The position numbers and the translations under genes are program-made. DNA of 64,000 bases from Acetomicrobium hydrogeniformans ATCC BAA-1850. Lineage in GTDB: Bacteria; Synergistota; Synergistia; Synergistales; Acetomicrobiaceae. Below, piece after piece: positions 41,301 to 49,028 of the stretch (its first letter is position 1; each line of letters starts with the position of its first letter). The stretch is taken from contig NZ_ACJX03000001.1 of the NCBI RefSeq assembly GCF_000160455.2, positions 878,001-942,000 on the forward strand. Direction: 5' to 3'. A model generated the notes under the pieces. It searched no databases. It was not told where the DNA came from and saw only the letters and a program-made list of their open reading frames with translations.

Positions 41301-42935
41301 ATGTTTAAAGTCTTAATAACAGAACATATTCACGAAGAGGGCTTGAAGGAACTCTATGAGGCACCTGACATCGAGGTAATCCTTCGGTTGAACATGTCGC
41401 AGGAGGAGCTTTGCGATGCCGTCAAAGACATGGACGCCCTGATCACCAGGAGCGGAACTGCCGTGGACAAAAAGCTGCTGGAAGCAGGCAAAAAGTTGAA
41501 AGTGGTAGCCAGAGTCGGAGTGGGGGTAGACAATATCGATTTAGGCGCTGCGAGCAAGATGGGGATTATAGTGCTCAACTCGCCCACGGGTAATACTCTT
41601 GCCGCCACGGAGCTTACCATGGGGATGATATTTTCGATCGCAAGAAAAATCCCGCAGGCGAACAATTCACTGCTGTCGGGAGAGTGGAAGAGGGAGAAGT
41701 TTCTAGGGACGCAACTTTACGGAAAGACCCTTTTGATAGTTGGCCTGGGGAGGATAGGCTCCTCAGTGGCAACGAGGGCAAAGGCGTTGGGAATGGAGAT
41801 ATTTTGTTACGATCCATACATAAATCCGAAAAAGGCCGAAAACCTCGGAGTTAAACGTCTGGACGATCTAAGGGGAGCTTTATCCCTCGCAGATTTTGTA
41901 ACCCTTCACGTGCCCCTGACGCACGAGACCAGAAACATGATCAACGAAGAAACTCTGAAATCTACCAAAAGAGGGGCATATCTGATAAATTGTGCCAGAG
42001 GAGGGATCGTAAACGAAGGAGCCTGTGCGAAGGCACTCAAGGAAGACAGGTTGGCCGGGGCTGCTTTCGACGTCCACGTCGTCGAACCGGCAAAGGAAAG
42101 CTCCCTTTTCGACCCCGCCATAATAGAGAAGGTCGTCGTAACACCCCATATAGGAGCAAACACCAGGGAGGCCCAAAGAGCCGTCGCCGAGATCGTGGTG
42201 AAAAACCTCATAAAAGCGCTATCGGGCGAACCCTACGAAAATGCCGTAAACCTCCCCTATATGGAAAACAAGATGACCCTTCAGGAAAGGGAGTTTCTGT
42301 CGCTTGCCAGAAGGATGGGCATGATAGCGGCTTGTGTCATCAAGGAACACGTTGATGAGATCACCGTGGCCATGGCCGGACCCTTATTTGAAGAGGTCGA
42401 GATAAGCTTGCCCTTTGAAGTACCCTACAGATATATGCCCTTCACGGCAGCGGCTCTTAAGGGGCTTCTCGAGGTAAGGCTGGGCCCTGAAGTGAACGCC
42501 ATGTCGGCGCCTCTTCTCGCAAAGGAGCATGGTATAAGCGTCTTCGAGAGCAGGCGAGAGGCAAGGACGTATAAAAATGTACTTGCCATCGAAGTCAAAT
42601 CTCAAAATAAGACCTTTTCCATGGCGGGAACGGTGACGGAAGAGGGCAAAAAGCGAATAGTAGGCGTAGATGATTACGAGATAGATTTCGTTCCCGAGGG
42701 GTGGGTGCTGCTTTTTTCCAACCACGACAGGCCTGGGGTCATAGGAAAGATAGGCACATTGCTGGGAGATTACGGAGTAAACATCGCAAACTTTGCCTTG
42801 GGGAGGAAAAATGGGAGCGGGCTTGCCATCGCTGCCCTTCAACTTGACAGCAGCATTCCAAAAGAGGCAATGGAAAAGATCCAAAAAGATGCAGATTTAA
42901 TCTGGGCCCACCTGATAAACCTCAAAGGAGAGTGA
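41301..42935 (+). CDS. serA: D-3-phosphoglycerate dehydrogenase
   Basis: A 544-residue long-form PGDH, first step of serine synthesis. The catalytic domain has TRSGTAVDKKLLE and ARVGVGVDNIDL; the NAD domain has GLGRIGSSVATRA; active-site Arg is in NCARGGIVNE and His in TPHIGANT. An allosteric-substrate-binding-like domain (about 320-455) and a C-terminal ACT domain (DRPGVIGKIGTLLGDYGVNIA) suggest serine feedback. Preceded by the attenuator-like leader and followed 3 bases later by a histidine phosphatase gene. Confidence 0.95.
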   Translation: MFKVLITEHIHEEGLKELYEAPDIEVILRLNMSQEELCDAVKDMDALITRSGTAVDKKLLEAGKKLKVVARVGVGVDNIDLGAASKMGIIVLNSPTGNTLAATELTMGMIFSIARKIPQANNSLLSGEWKREKFLGTQLYGKTLLIVGLGRIGSSVATRAKALGMEIFCYDPYINPKKAENLGVKRLDDLRGALSLADFVTLHVPLTHETRNMINEETLKSTKRGAYLINCARGGIVNEGACAKALKEDRLAGAAFDVHVVEPAKESSLFDPAIIEKVVVTPHIGANTREAQRAVAEIVVKNLIKALSGEPYENAVNLPYMENKMTLQEREFLSLARRMGMIAACVIKEHVDEITVAMAGPLFEEVEISLPFEVPYRYMPFTAAALKGLLEVRLGPEVNAMSAPLLAKEHGISVFESRREARTYKNVLAIEVKSQNKTFSMAGTVTEEGKKRIVGVDDYEIDFVPEGWVLLFSNHDRPGVIGKIGTLLGDYGVNIANFALGRKNGSGLAIAALQLDSSIPKEAMEKIQKDADLIWAHLINLKGE

Positions 42936-42937
42936 AG

Positions 42938-43576
42938 ATGTTGCGATACTACCTCATGAGACACGGAGAAACGACCTGGAACGCCAAGGACGTATTTCAG
43001 GGAAAGCAGGACACGCCTTTAAGCGAAAAGGGCCTGCTTCAAGCCAAGCTTACTGCGAGCCTCGCTTCCCGGATCGGAAAGGCAAGGATATGGTGCAGCC
43101 CCCTTAAGAGGGCATTGCAAACGGCAGAACTCCTGGCCGAAAGGGGCGGATATGAGATACTAACAGAAAAAGGCCTGATGGAGATAGATCACGGCAAATG
43201 GGAACGCCTTCATGTGGAAGAGGTGAAACGTCTTTATCCGGAATCCTTTGAGATGTGGCACAAAGAGCCCGATAAGGTCGTAATGCCCGATGGCGAAAGC
43301 CTGAGGGACGTTCAGGAACGGGCTTTAAGGGTTTTGACCAAAATAAGGGAAAGCGGAGAAGAGCAGGCTATTATAATGACCCATGACGCCGTGATCAAAT
43401 GTCTTCTCTGCCATTGGCTCGAGCTTCCACTCTCGAAGTACTGGAGTTTCAAGTTCTCAAACTGCAGCGTATCCATAGTGGAGGAAGACGATAAGGGTAA
43501 GGCAGTCATCTTGCTCCTCGACGATGTATGCCACTTAGAGCAAGGCTGGACCTGGCCGGAACAAAAATCGGTGTAA
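42938..43576 (+). CDS. Histidine phosphatase family protein, possible phosphoserine phosphatase
   Basis: A 212-residue phosphoglycerate-mutase-fold protein: MRHGETTWN (phosphohistidine), WCSPLKRALQTAELLA, the acid in EIDHGKWE and the second His in MTHDAVIKCL. Length fits GpmB/CobC/PspA-type phosphatases, not full glycolytic mutase (about 250). The ATG 7 bases after GGAG follows serA by 2 bases. Metal-independent phosphoserine phosphatases of this fold are known in Hydrogenobacter; co-transcription with serA makes that role attractive but unproven. Confidence 0.85.
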   Translation: MLRYYLMRHGETTWNAKDVFQGKQDTPLSEKGLLQAKLTASLASRIGKARIWCSPLKRALQTAELLAERGGYEILTEKGLMEIDHGKWERLHVEEVKRLYPESFEMWHKEPDKVVMPDGESLRDVQERALRVLTKIRESGEEQAIIMTHDAVIKCLLCHWLELPLSKYWSFKFSNCSVSIVEEDDKGKAVILLLDDVCHLEQGWTWPEQKSV

Positions 43577-43593
43577 ATGGTTTTACAGATTCC

Positions 43594-44385
43594 TTAGGGC
43601 ACAGCCTTGAGCATCCCTCCGTCAGCGATAATCGTTTGTCCCGTGATGTAGCTGTTGGCCTCGGAACAGAGAAACGCGGCCAGACGGCCATATTCCCGGG
43701 GATCGCCATACCTGCCCATGGGAATTTGTCTTAACATATTAGAGCGAACTTCCTCAAGCGAGAGGTTCTGGCGCTCTGCCGTTGCTTTATCCAACTGCTC
43801 TATGCGATCCGTTTTGAACCTTCCCGGGCCGATAACGTTGACCAATATATTATAGGGTGCCACTTCGCGGGCCAAGCTCTTCGTCATGCCCACAACGCCG
43901 AGGCGGAATGTGTTTGAAAGTATTAAATTATCAATTGCCTCCCTGACGGAAGATGAGGTGGAATTGAGTATCCTGCCCCAGCGCATCTTTTTCATGTAGG
44001 GCAACACAAGTCTAATCGTCCTGACAAAGCTCAGGAGGGTCAGCTCGAAAGCCCTTTGCCAGACATCGTCAGGAAAATCTTCGAACCTTCCCGGGGGAGG
44101 TCCGCCGGCGTTGTTCACCAGGATATGAATGGTGCCATACTTTTGAACGACAAAGCTGACAAGCTTTTCTATATCGCCAGATTTGGTTACGTCGCAGACG
44201 AAATGTAGAGGCTCTTTTCCGGTGCTTTCTTTTATATCCTTCTTTGCAACCTTCAGCTTCTCTTCGTTCGTGGAGGAAATTACTACATTCGCTCCTTCAC
44301 TCGCAAGCTCCGTCGCAATGGCCTTTCCCAAGCCAGAACTGGAGGCCAGGACCAATGCTACCTTTCCTTCAAGCCCCATGTTCAT
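43594..44385 (-). CDS. SDR-fold protein with altered catalytic site
   Basis: A 263-residue short-chain dehydrogenase/reductase-like protein. The nucleotide motif ASSSGLGKAIATEL and NNAGG are present, but where the Tyr-x3-Lys pair is expected the sequence has Ser157 and Arg161 (LSNTFRLGVVG). It matches a known divergent FabG-like subgroup lacking the standard tetrad. Activity is uncertain. It follows the AtpZ-like gene on the minus strand, with GGGGG before the ATG. Confidence 0.85.
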   Translation of the reverse strand: MNMGLEGKVALVLASSSGLGKAIATELASEGANVVISSTNEEKLKVAKKDIKESTGKEPLHFVCDVTKSGDIEKLVSFVVQKYGTIHILVNNAGGPPPGRFEDFPDDVWQRAFELTLLSFVRTIRLVLPYMKKMRWGRILNSTSSSVREAIDNLILSNTFRLGVVGMTKSLAREVAPYNILVNVIGPGRFKTDRIEQLDKATAERQNLSLEEVRSNMLRQIPMGRYGDPREYGRLAAFLCSEANSYITGQTIIADGGMLKAVP

Positions 44386-44405
44386 GCGATTAGCCCCCTT
44401 TCTAA

Positions 44406-44648
44406 TTATTCCCTTCTATCGTTTTTAAGCTTATCCGCTATGGACTTTATCATGTTCCAACACTGTAATAACCCGAGGACTGCGCCCAAAAGGGCACCCC
44501 AAAGGGGTATCGACCTGCCCAGTCCATATCTGTCCTCAAAATAAAGGCCCAAATAGTAACCCAACAAGACGAACCCTACGATCAAAAGGGCGGCAGAGAC
44601 AACCTTCGCAAAAATCGCTATATCTTCGAAATTTAATTTAAAATTCAT
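44406..44648 (-). CDS. AtpZ/AtpI-like small membrane protein
   Basis: An 80-residue protein with two membrane helices (about 13-33 and 47-66) joined by a short acidic loop (LYFEDRYGLG), the plan of the AtpZ/AtpI family usually found at the head of F-type ATP synthase operons, where it aids Mg2+ uptake or c-ring assembly. Here it follows parB and no other atp gene is in view downstream. Low-complexity size limits certainty. Confidence 0.7.
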   Translation of the reverse strand: MNFKLNFEDIAIFAKVVSAALLIVGFVLLGYYLGLYFEDRYGLGRSIPLWGALLGAVLGLLQCWNMIKSIADKLKNDRRE

Positions 44649-44654
44649 TTTAAA

Positions 44655-45524
44655 TTATACGCCCCGATCGAACAGCGAATCAATGTTTTCCTCGAGAAAC
44701 TTTACAAGCCTTTCGACTCTCTTGTCGTCCAAACCTCCTATGATCAACCTGCTTTCGTCTTGACTTTTCTTTACGACTACTTTAAGGCCGTGGCTTTTGC
44801 CGAGGGGCAGTTCAACGGTAGAGGTCTTCTTTCTTCTTGCATCGCCCGAGGCCTTAAGCCTACTTATCTCATTCTCAAGCCTTCTAACCGACCAGTAATG
44901 GACCACGCACTTTCGGGCAAGGAGTGTTTGGTCATCTCCGGAGGACAATCCCGAAAGAGCTCTTGCATGGCCTTCCGATATCTTTCCCTCCTCGAGCAGC
45001 TTCTGTACCTCTGCAGGCAAGTCAAGTAAGCGTAGCTTGTTCGACACAAGGGGGCGACTCCATCCCAGGCGGGAGGCCACCTCCTCATGTGTCATCTCAA
45101 ACCTTTTTATCATCTCCGAAAGGGACTTGGCCACTTCGATGGGCGACAGATCCTCCCTTTGGAGATTTTCTACGAGCGCCACCTCGAGGGACTGAGCATC
45201 ATCCAAATCGACTATTACAACGGGAACTTCCTTAAGTCCCGCGATCTTCGCAGCTTTCCAACGCCTTTCGCCGGCCACAACTTCGTAACCTTCCCCGGCA
45301 CGCCTGACTATCAGGGGCTGTAAAATGCCATGTTCTTTGATGGACTCGGCCAGAGACGTCAAGCCCTCGTCGTTTATGCTTTGTCTCGGCTGAAAGGAAG
45401 AGGGTTTAATTTCGTCTATGGGCAAAAACCCCCGATCCTTTGAAGGGATCGCCCTTTTATCCTCGAAGGATGATCCTATTAGCGCTTCTAATCCCTTTCC
45501 TAAAGCTTTCTTGGATTTAGCCAC
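44655..45524 (-). CDS. parB: Chromosome partition protein ParB
   Basis: A 289-residue ParB/Spo0J CTPase clamp that loads at parS. It begins near AKSKKALGKGLEALIG, has the C-motifs HGILQPLIVRR and GERRWKAAK (CTP binding), ENLQREDLSPIEVA, and the parS-reading helix-turn-helix THEEVASRLGWSRPLVSNKLRLL. A GTG start 10 bases after AGGAGG fits; it overlaps the end of parA by 25 bases. A matching parS is at 34930. Confidence 0.95.
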   Translation of the reverse strand: MAKSKKALGKGLEALIGSSFEDKRAIPSKDRGFLPIDEIKPSSFQPRQSINDEGLTSLAESIKEHGILQPLIVRRAGEGYEVVAGERRWKAAKIAGLKEVPVVIVDLDDAQSLEVALVENLQREDLSPIEVAKSLSEMIKRFEMTHEEVASRLGWSRPLVSNKLRLLDLPAEVQKLLEEGKISEGHARALSGLSSGDDQTLLARKCVVHYWSVRRLENEISRLKASGDARRKKTSTVELPLGKSHGLKVVVKKSQDESRLIIGGLDDKRVERLVKFLEENIDSLFDRGV

Positions 45525-46273
45525 CTTTCTTCCACCTCCTCGGCCAATGCCATATAGGCCTTGGCACCGATGCACTGGGGGTCATAGTAAATTACAGGTT
45601 GACCGTAACTAGGCGCTTCCGAAAGCCGAACGTTTCGCGGAATTGTCGTCTCGAACACGGCATCCGAAAAACGCTTTCGCACTTCCTCCGCCACCTCTTT
45701 AGAGAGGTTTGTACGGCTGTCGTACATGGTCAGGATGACACCCCCGATATGCAACCTTTCGTTGAGGTGGCGTCGCACTAGTTCGACGGTTCCTACAAGC
45801 TGAGACAGCCCCTCCAGTGCGTAATACTCGCATTGTATGGGAACTACCACCGTTTCGGCAGCAACCAGCGCGTTCACGGTCAAAAGCCCTAAGGAGGGCG
45901 GGCAATCTATCAGGATCAGGTCGAAATCCTTGAGCCTCGATAAGGCCTTAGCCAATCTGGTCTCTCTGCTCAAAAGTCCCACCAGCTCGACCTCCGCCCC
46001 CGCCAATTCCAGCCTGGCCGGCAAGAGGTAAACTCCCTTCCACGGCGTCGAAGAGACCACCTCATCAGGAGACGAGTCGTTGATCAACACGTCATACACG
46101 CTTCGAGACAACTTTCCCTTATCGATCCCCAATCCGCTGGTACTGTGCCCCTGAGGGTCGAGATCCGCTACGAGCACCCTTCTTCCCCTATCTCCCAGGG
46201 CTGCCGCCAGGTTCACGCAGGAGGTGGTCTTGCCCACACCTCCCTTTTGATTTGCTACGGCTATGATACGCAA
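45500..46273 (-). CDS. parA: Chromosome partition ATPase ParA (Soj type)
   Basis: About 257 residues of a deviant Walker ATPase: NQKGGVGKTTSCVNLAAALG, DLDPQGHSTSGLG, and LILIDCPPSLGLLTVNAL. It moves ParB-parS complexes over the nucleoid. A TTG start just after the rsmG stop, with GGAGGT 7 bases upstream, gives the usual short N-terminus; an ATG 18 bases earlier, inside rsmG, is the alternative. Order rsmG-parA-parB is the common origin-side arrangement. Confidence 0.93.
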   Translation of the reverse strand: MRIIAVANQKGGVGKTTSCVNLAAALGDRGRRVLVADLDPQGHSTSGLGIDKGKLSRSVYDVLINDSSPDEVVSSTPWKGVYLLPARLELAGAEVELVGLLSRETRLAKALSRLKDFDLILIDCPPSLGLLTVNALVAAETVVVPIQCEYYALEGLSQLVGTVELVRRHLNERLHIGGVILTMYDSRTNLSKEVAEEVRKRFSDAVFETTIPRNVRLSEAPSYGQPVIYYDPQCIGAKAYMALAEEVEERWLNPRKL

Positions 46274-46278
46274 AAGGC

Positions 46279-46986
46279 TCACCTCCACCATGGCCTTCTT
46301 TCGGGGATGCCAACCCTTCTGGGAACGCTTATTCGTGCGTCCTTTACCTTCTTCCATGTAAATAAGTAAAGCTTCTTGCCCGCCACCTCATAGCTCCATA
46401 TCTCAAGCCCCGACCACCCCAATTTCTCCTCTTTGCCCTCTAATTCTTCCAGCTCCTCAAATCCCTTTAGCCCCTTGAAGGCGATGCAGCTACCGCCCCT
46501 TCTGACGAGGGGGGAAAAATATTCTAGAAGTACGCCCAGGTGGGAGACGGCGCGGGCAGCAGCCAAATCGTAGAGATCTTTATTTGAAGATGCGAATTCC
46601 TCCGCCCTGGAGCAATGAACCACGACATTTGCCAGATTTAAGTTGCGAACCATCTCCTCCAGAACGAGACATTTTTTTCTGACGCTGTCCAGGAGATCGA
46701 CAAATACGTCGCTTCTGCAGACAGCCCATACGAGCCCCGGCAATCCCCCTCCTGTCCCGATATCCACTATTCGGATATTGGAAGGAATAAGCGGTAGGGC
46801 CGCGAGACAGTCCACGATATGTTCGTCGAATATACACTTTGGGTCGGCAGGCCCCGTCAAACGGGCACGGCTGTTTGCCAATCCCAGAAGCTTTGCATAG
46901 TCCATCAATTTATCTCTGTTAGCATCTATTATGCCTTCTAATACGTCCGATGCTACTTCTTTCGTCATTACTTTCAAATCTTCCAT
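46279..46986 (-). CDS. rsmG: 16S rRNA m7G527 methyltransferase RsmG (GidB)
   Basis: A 235-residue SAM-dependent methyltransferase with RLTGPADPKCIFDEHIVDCL, the SAM loop VDIGTGGGLPGLVWA, LLDSVRKKCLVLEE, and the catalytic-region ARAVSHLGVLLEY. Start uncertain: the ATG is only 2 bases after GGGAGG, a GTG precedes it and a later ATG lies 7 codons in. MnmG (gidA), often its partner, is not in the adjacent region. Confidence 0.93.
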   Translation of the reverse strand: MEDLKVMTKEVASDVLEGIIDANRDKLMDYAKLLGLANSRARLTGPADPKCIFDEHIVDCLAALPLIPSNIRIVDIGTGGGLPGLVWAVCRSDVFVDLLDSVRKKCLVLEEMVRNLNLANVVVHCSRAEEFASSNKDLYDLAAARAVSHLGVLLEYFSPLVRRGGSCIAFKGLKGFEELEELEGKEEKLGWSGLEIWSYEVAGKKLYLFTWKKVKDARISVPRRVGIPERRPWWR

Positions 46987-47128
46987 CACCTCCCATCGAT
47001 GATATACTATTTTTCAAAGCCCTAACAACAGGCGTCTTTTTGCGATGCCTCCGTGATTTTATGTTATCATTATTATAGCGTGACAAAATTATCGAGGAAT
47101 AGAAGACTAAGGGAAAGGGGAGATCGAC

Positions 47129-47572
47129 ATGTCCGATAAAATTATCTACGCTAGAGACGATAATTATCTTATAGTCCGTCTGAGAGACGGCGATGATTTT
47201 TTTGAAACGCTTTTGTCCTTGCTCAAAAAAGAGGACATTAAATCAGCCGTTTTAGTCTCTTCCGTAGGAATGATGAGAGACGTAGAGTTGGGCTGGTTTA
47301 GCGGGGAAGAGTACATAAAAAAATCATTCGAAGAGCCAATGGAGCTTCTTTCGCTCACGGGTTCCGTAAACGAGACGGAGGAAGGGAAAATATTCTTACA
47401 CCTCCATGCGGTATTAGGGTCTTCGGATTTGACAACTGCAGGGGGTCATTTGTTCAAGGCTACAGTACATCAGACGAACGAACTGGTATTCCTGCTGCCG
47501 ACAAATATAAATTTGAAGCGATTGAAAGAGGGAGAGGGATTGCTCAGGCTCTTCCCCGAGCGCAAGAAATAA
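47129..47572 (+). CDS. PPC/DUF296-domain DNA-binding-type protein
   Basis: A 147-residue single-domain protein of the PPC family (plant AT-hook partner domain). The three conserved histidines, HLHAVLG and GGHLF, form the probable metal site, preceded by VLVSSVGMMRDVELGWF. In bacteria these trimers are of unknown function, sometimes proposed as DNA-binding. GAAAGGGGAG precedes the ATG. It heads a rightward group with the nuclease-like gene 7 bases behind. Confidence 0.88.
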   Translation: MSDKIIYARDDNYLIVRLRDGDDFFETLLSLLKKEDIKSAVLVSSVGMMRDVELGWFSGEEYIKKSFEEPMELLSLTGSVNETEEGKIFLHLHAVLGSSDLTTAGGHLFKATVHQTNELVFLLPTNINLKRLKEGEGLLRLFPERKK

Positions 47573-47579
47573 CAAGACT

Positions 47580-48428
47580 ATGAAGAGCTTGGTTTCGCCA
47601 AAGGGCAAGAGGCGCTTGATTCGAAAGGCGCTTCTTGCCGCTTTTTTAATATTTCTTTACCTCTTTTCGGGCAATTTAGGAGAAAAGGAAGCTCTGGTAA
47701 TCGACGTCATCGATGGCGATACTGTTGTAGCCGTGACGGAGGAGGGCGAAAAAGAAACCGTAAGATACCTGCTCATAGATACCCCAGAGCTTCATCATCC
47801 CCGCCGCGGAGAGGAAGAGCTAGGAAGAGAAGCCAAAGCTTTCAACGCTTCACTGGTAGCCGGCAGAAAGGTAAGGTTTGAGCTGGACGCAGAAAAAAGA
47901 GACAGGTACGGAAGGCTGCTAGCCTACGCATGGATAGAAGAAAAGGGAGAAGAAAAGATGGTAAACGAGATGCTTGTTAAGGAAGGTTTGGCTCTGCCCT
48001 ATTTCATACCACCAAACGGGAAATATCTCGACAGGATTTCGGAGGCTGCGAAAAGGGCAAAAGTCAGAAATGTCGGGCTTTGGAAGATCGCCCGGAAGAG
48101 GGTTTACACTCCCGACCAGGTCTACTCGGCACTGCCATATATTGCAGGCCGTTATATAACGCTTGTCATGAGAATCGAGGAGGCCAAAAAATCGGGCTCC
48201 CGATGGTTGCTGTATGAAAGGAAAAGCAGATGTCAACTGGTCATATACGATAACAATGAACACCTTCTTGGAGCAAAAGATTTCATTGTAGGCAGGAAGA
48301 TAAGGGCGATCGGCAAAATAACGGCTTCCCACAACGGCGCCGAGATGATCATCTCCGACACATCTCAAATAGAAATCGAGGTAAAGGCTAAGAGTCGAGT
48401 AAGTAAAAGAGCGGTTAGGGTTTTATGA
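47580..48428 (+). CDS. Membrane-anchored or secreted thermonuclease-like protein (SNase fold)
   Basis: A 282-residue protein: basic N-terminus, one hydrophobic helix (about 17-33, signal or anchor), then a staphylococcal-nuclease-type OB fold with VIDGDTVV, the Arg and Glu of VRYLLIDTPE, and KRDRYGRLLAY (second Arg). A C-terminal part (about 190-275) may be a second OB-fold. The three catalytic residues are present, so nuclease activity outside the cytoplasm is likely. Weak ribosome site; probably coupled to the upstream gene. Confidence 0.87.
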   Translation: MKSLVSPKGKRRLIRKALLAAFLIFLYLFSGNLGEKEALVIDVIDGDTVVAVTEEGEKETVRYLLIDTPELHHPRRGEEELGREAKAFNASLVAGRKVRFELDAEKRDRYGRLLAYAWIEEKGEEKMVNEMLVKEGLALPYFIPPNGKYLDRISEAAKRAKVRNVGLWKIARKRVYTPDQVYSALPYIAGRYITLVMRIEEAKKSGSRWLLYERKSRCQLVIYDNNEHLLGAKDFIVGRKIRAIGKITASHNGAEMIISDTSQIEIEVKAKSRVSKRAVRVL

Positions 48429-48497
48429 TTTATAATGATAATATATAGATTGAGAATGTAAAATTATGGTAAAATATTATTATGGAGGCGGCAAGTT

Positions 48498-48986
48498 ATG
48501 TTTAAACAAATACTACCTAATAGGAAAAGCCTTCTTTTCATTCTATCGTCTTTTATGCTCATCTCTTTTTTTCTGACATCCCTTACAAATCTCTACGCCG
48601 ACCAGTTTTTCAGCAAACTCGACATCGATGAGATCTCCCTTAAGGGGCATAAATTGCACATTCGCGGGGATACGGACCTGCCCCCAGGGTCTGCCCTGCA
48701 AATAAAGCTTATGATCCCTAAACTGGACGACGACAAGGGAAAGGACCACGATGTAAAAGTCCAGATAACCCCGGGTAAATTCTTCGTAATGATCGACCTT
48801 CCGAAGGAGTGGAAAAACGGTGGATGGATAAAATTTCTGTCCCTTAAAGCGATATTCGATCCCGATGATCAACCAAAGAAGGTCAGGGAGATAGTGGGCA
48901 ATAAGGGAGAAAAGCTCAACGGCCCCAAAGTGAAAGTTCAAAAGAACAAAAAAATATTGGTCTCCGTTAAAAACGTTGCTTTCTAA
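48498..48986 (+). CDS. Secreted protein of unknown function
   Basis: A 162-residue protein with a clear Sec signal (basic start, hydrophobic residues 12-31, cleavage after LYA). The mature part is lysine/aspartate-rich and looks all-beta (LDIDEISLKGHKLHIRGDTDLPPGS), possibly an Ig-like fold as implied by alternating strands. It is not recognised. GGAGG precedes the ATG and an AT-rich promoter-like stretch lies at 48430-48480. It stands directly before the AsmA-like gene and may be an envelope partner. Confidence 0.75.
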   Translation: MFKQILPNRKSLLFILSSFMLISFFLTSLTNLYADQFFSKLDIDEISLKGHKLHIRGDTDLPPGSALQIKLMIPKLDDDKGKDHDVKVQITPGKFFVMIDLPKEWKNGGWIKFLSLKAIFDPDDQPKKVREIVGNKGEKLNGPKVKVQKNKKILVSVKNVAF

Positions 48987-49028
48987 ATGGGCCTGTTACA
49001 ATTGTAAATTGTAAGGTGGTGATTGAAG

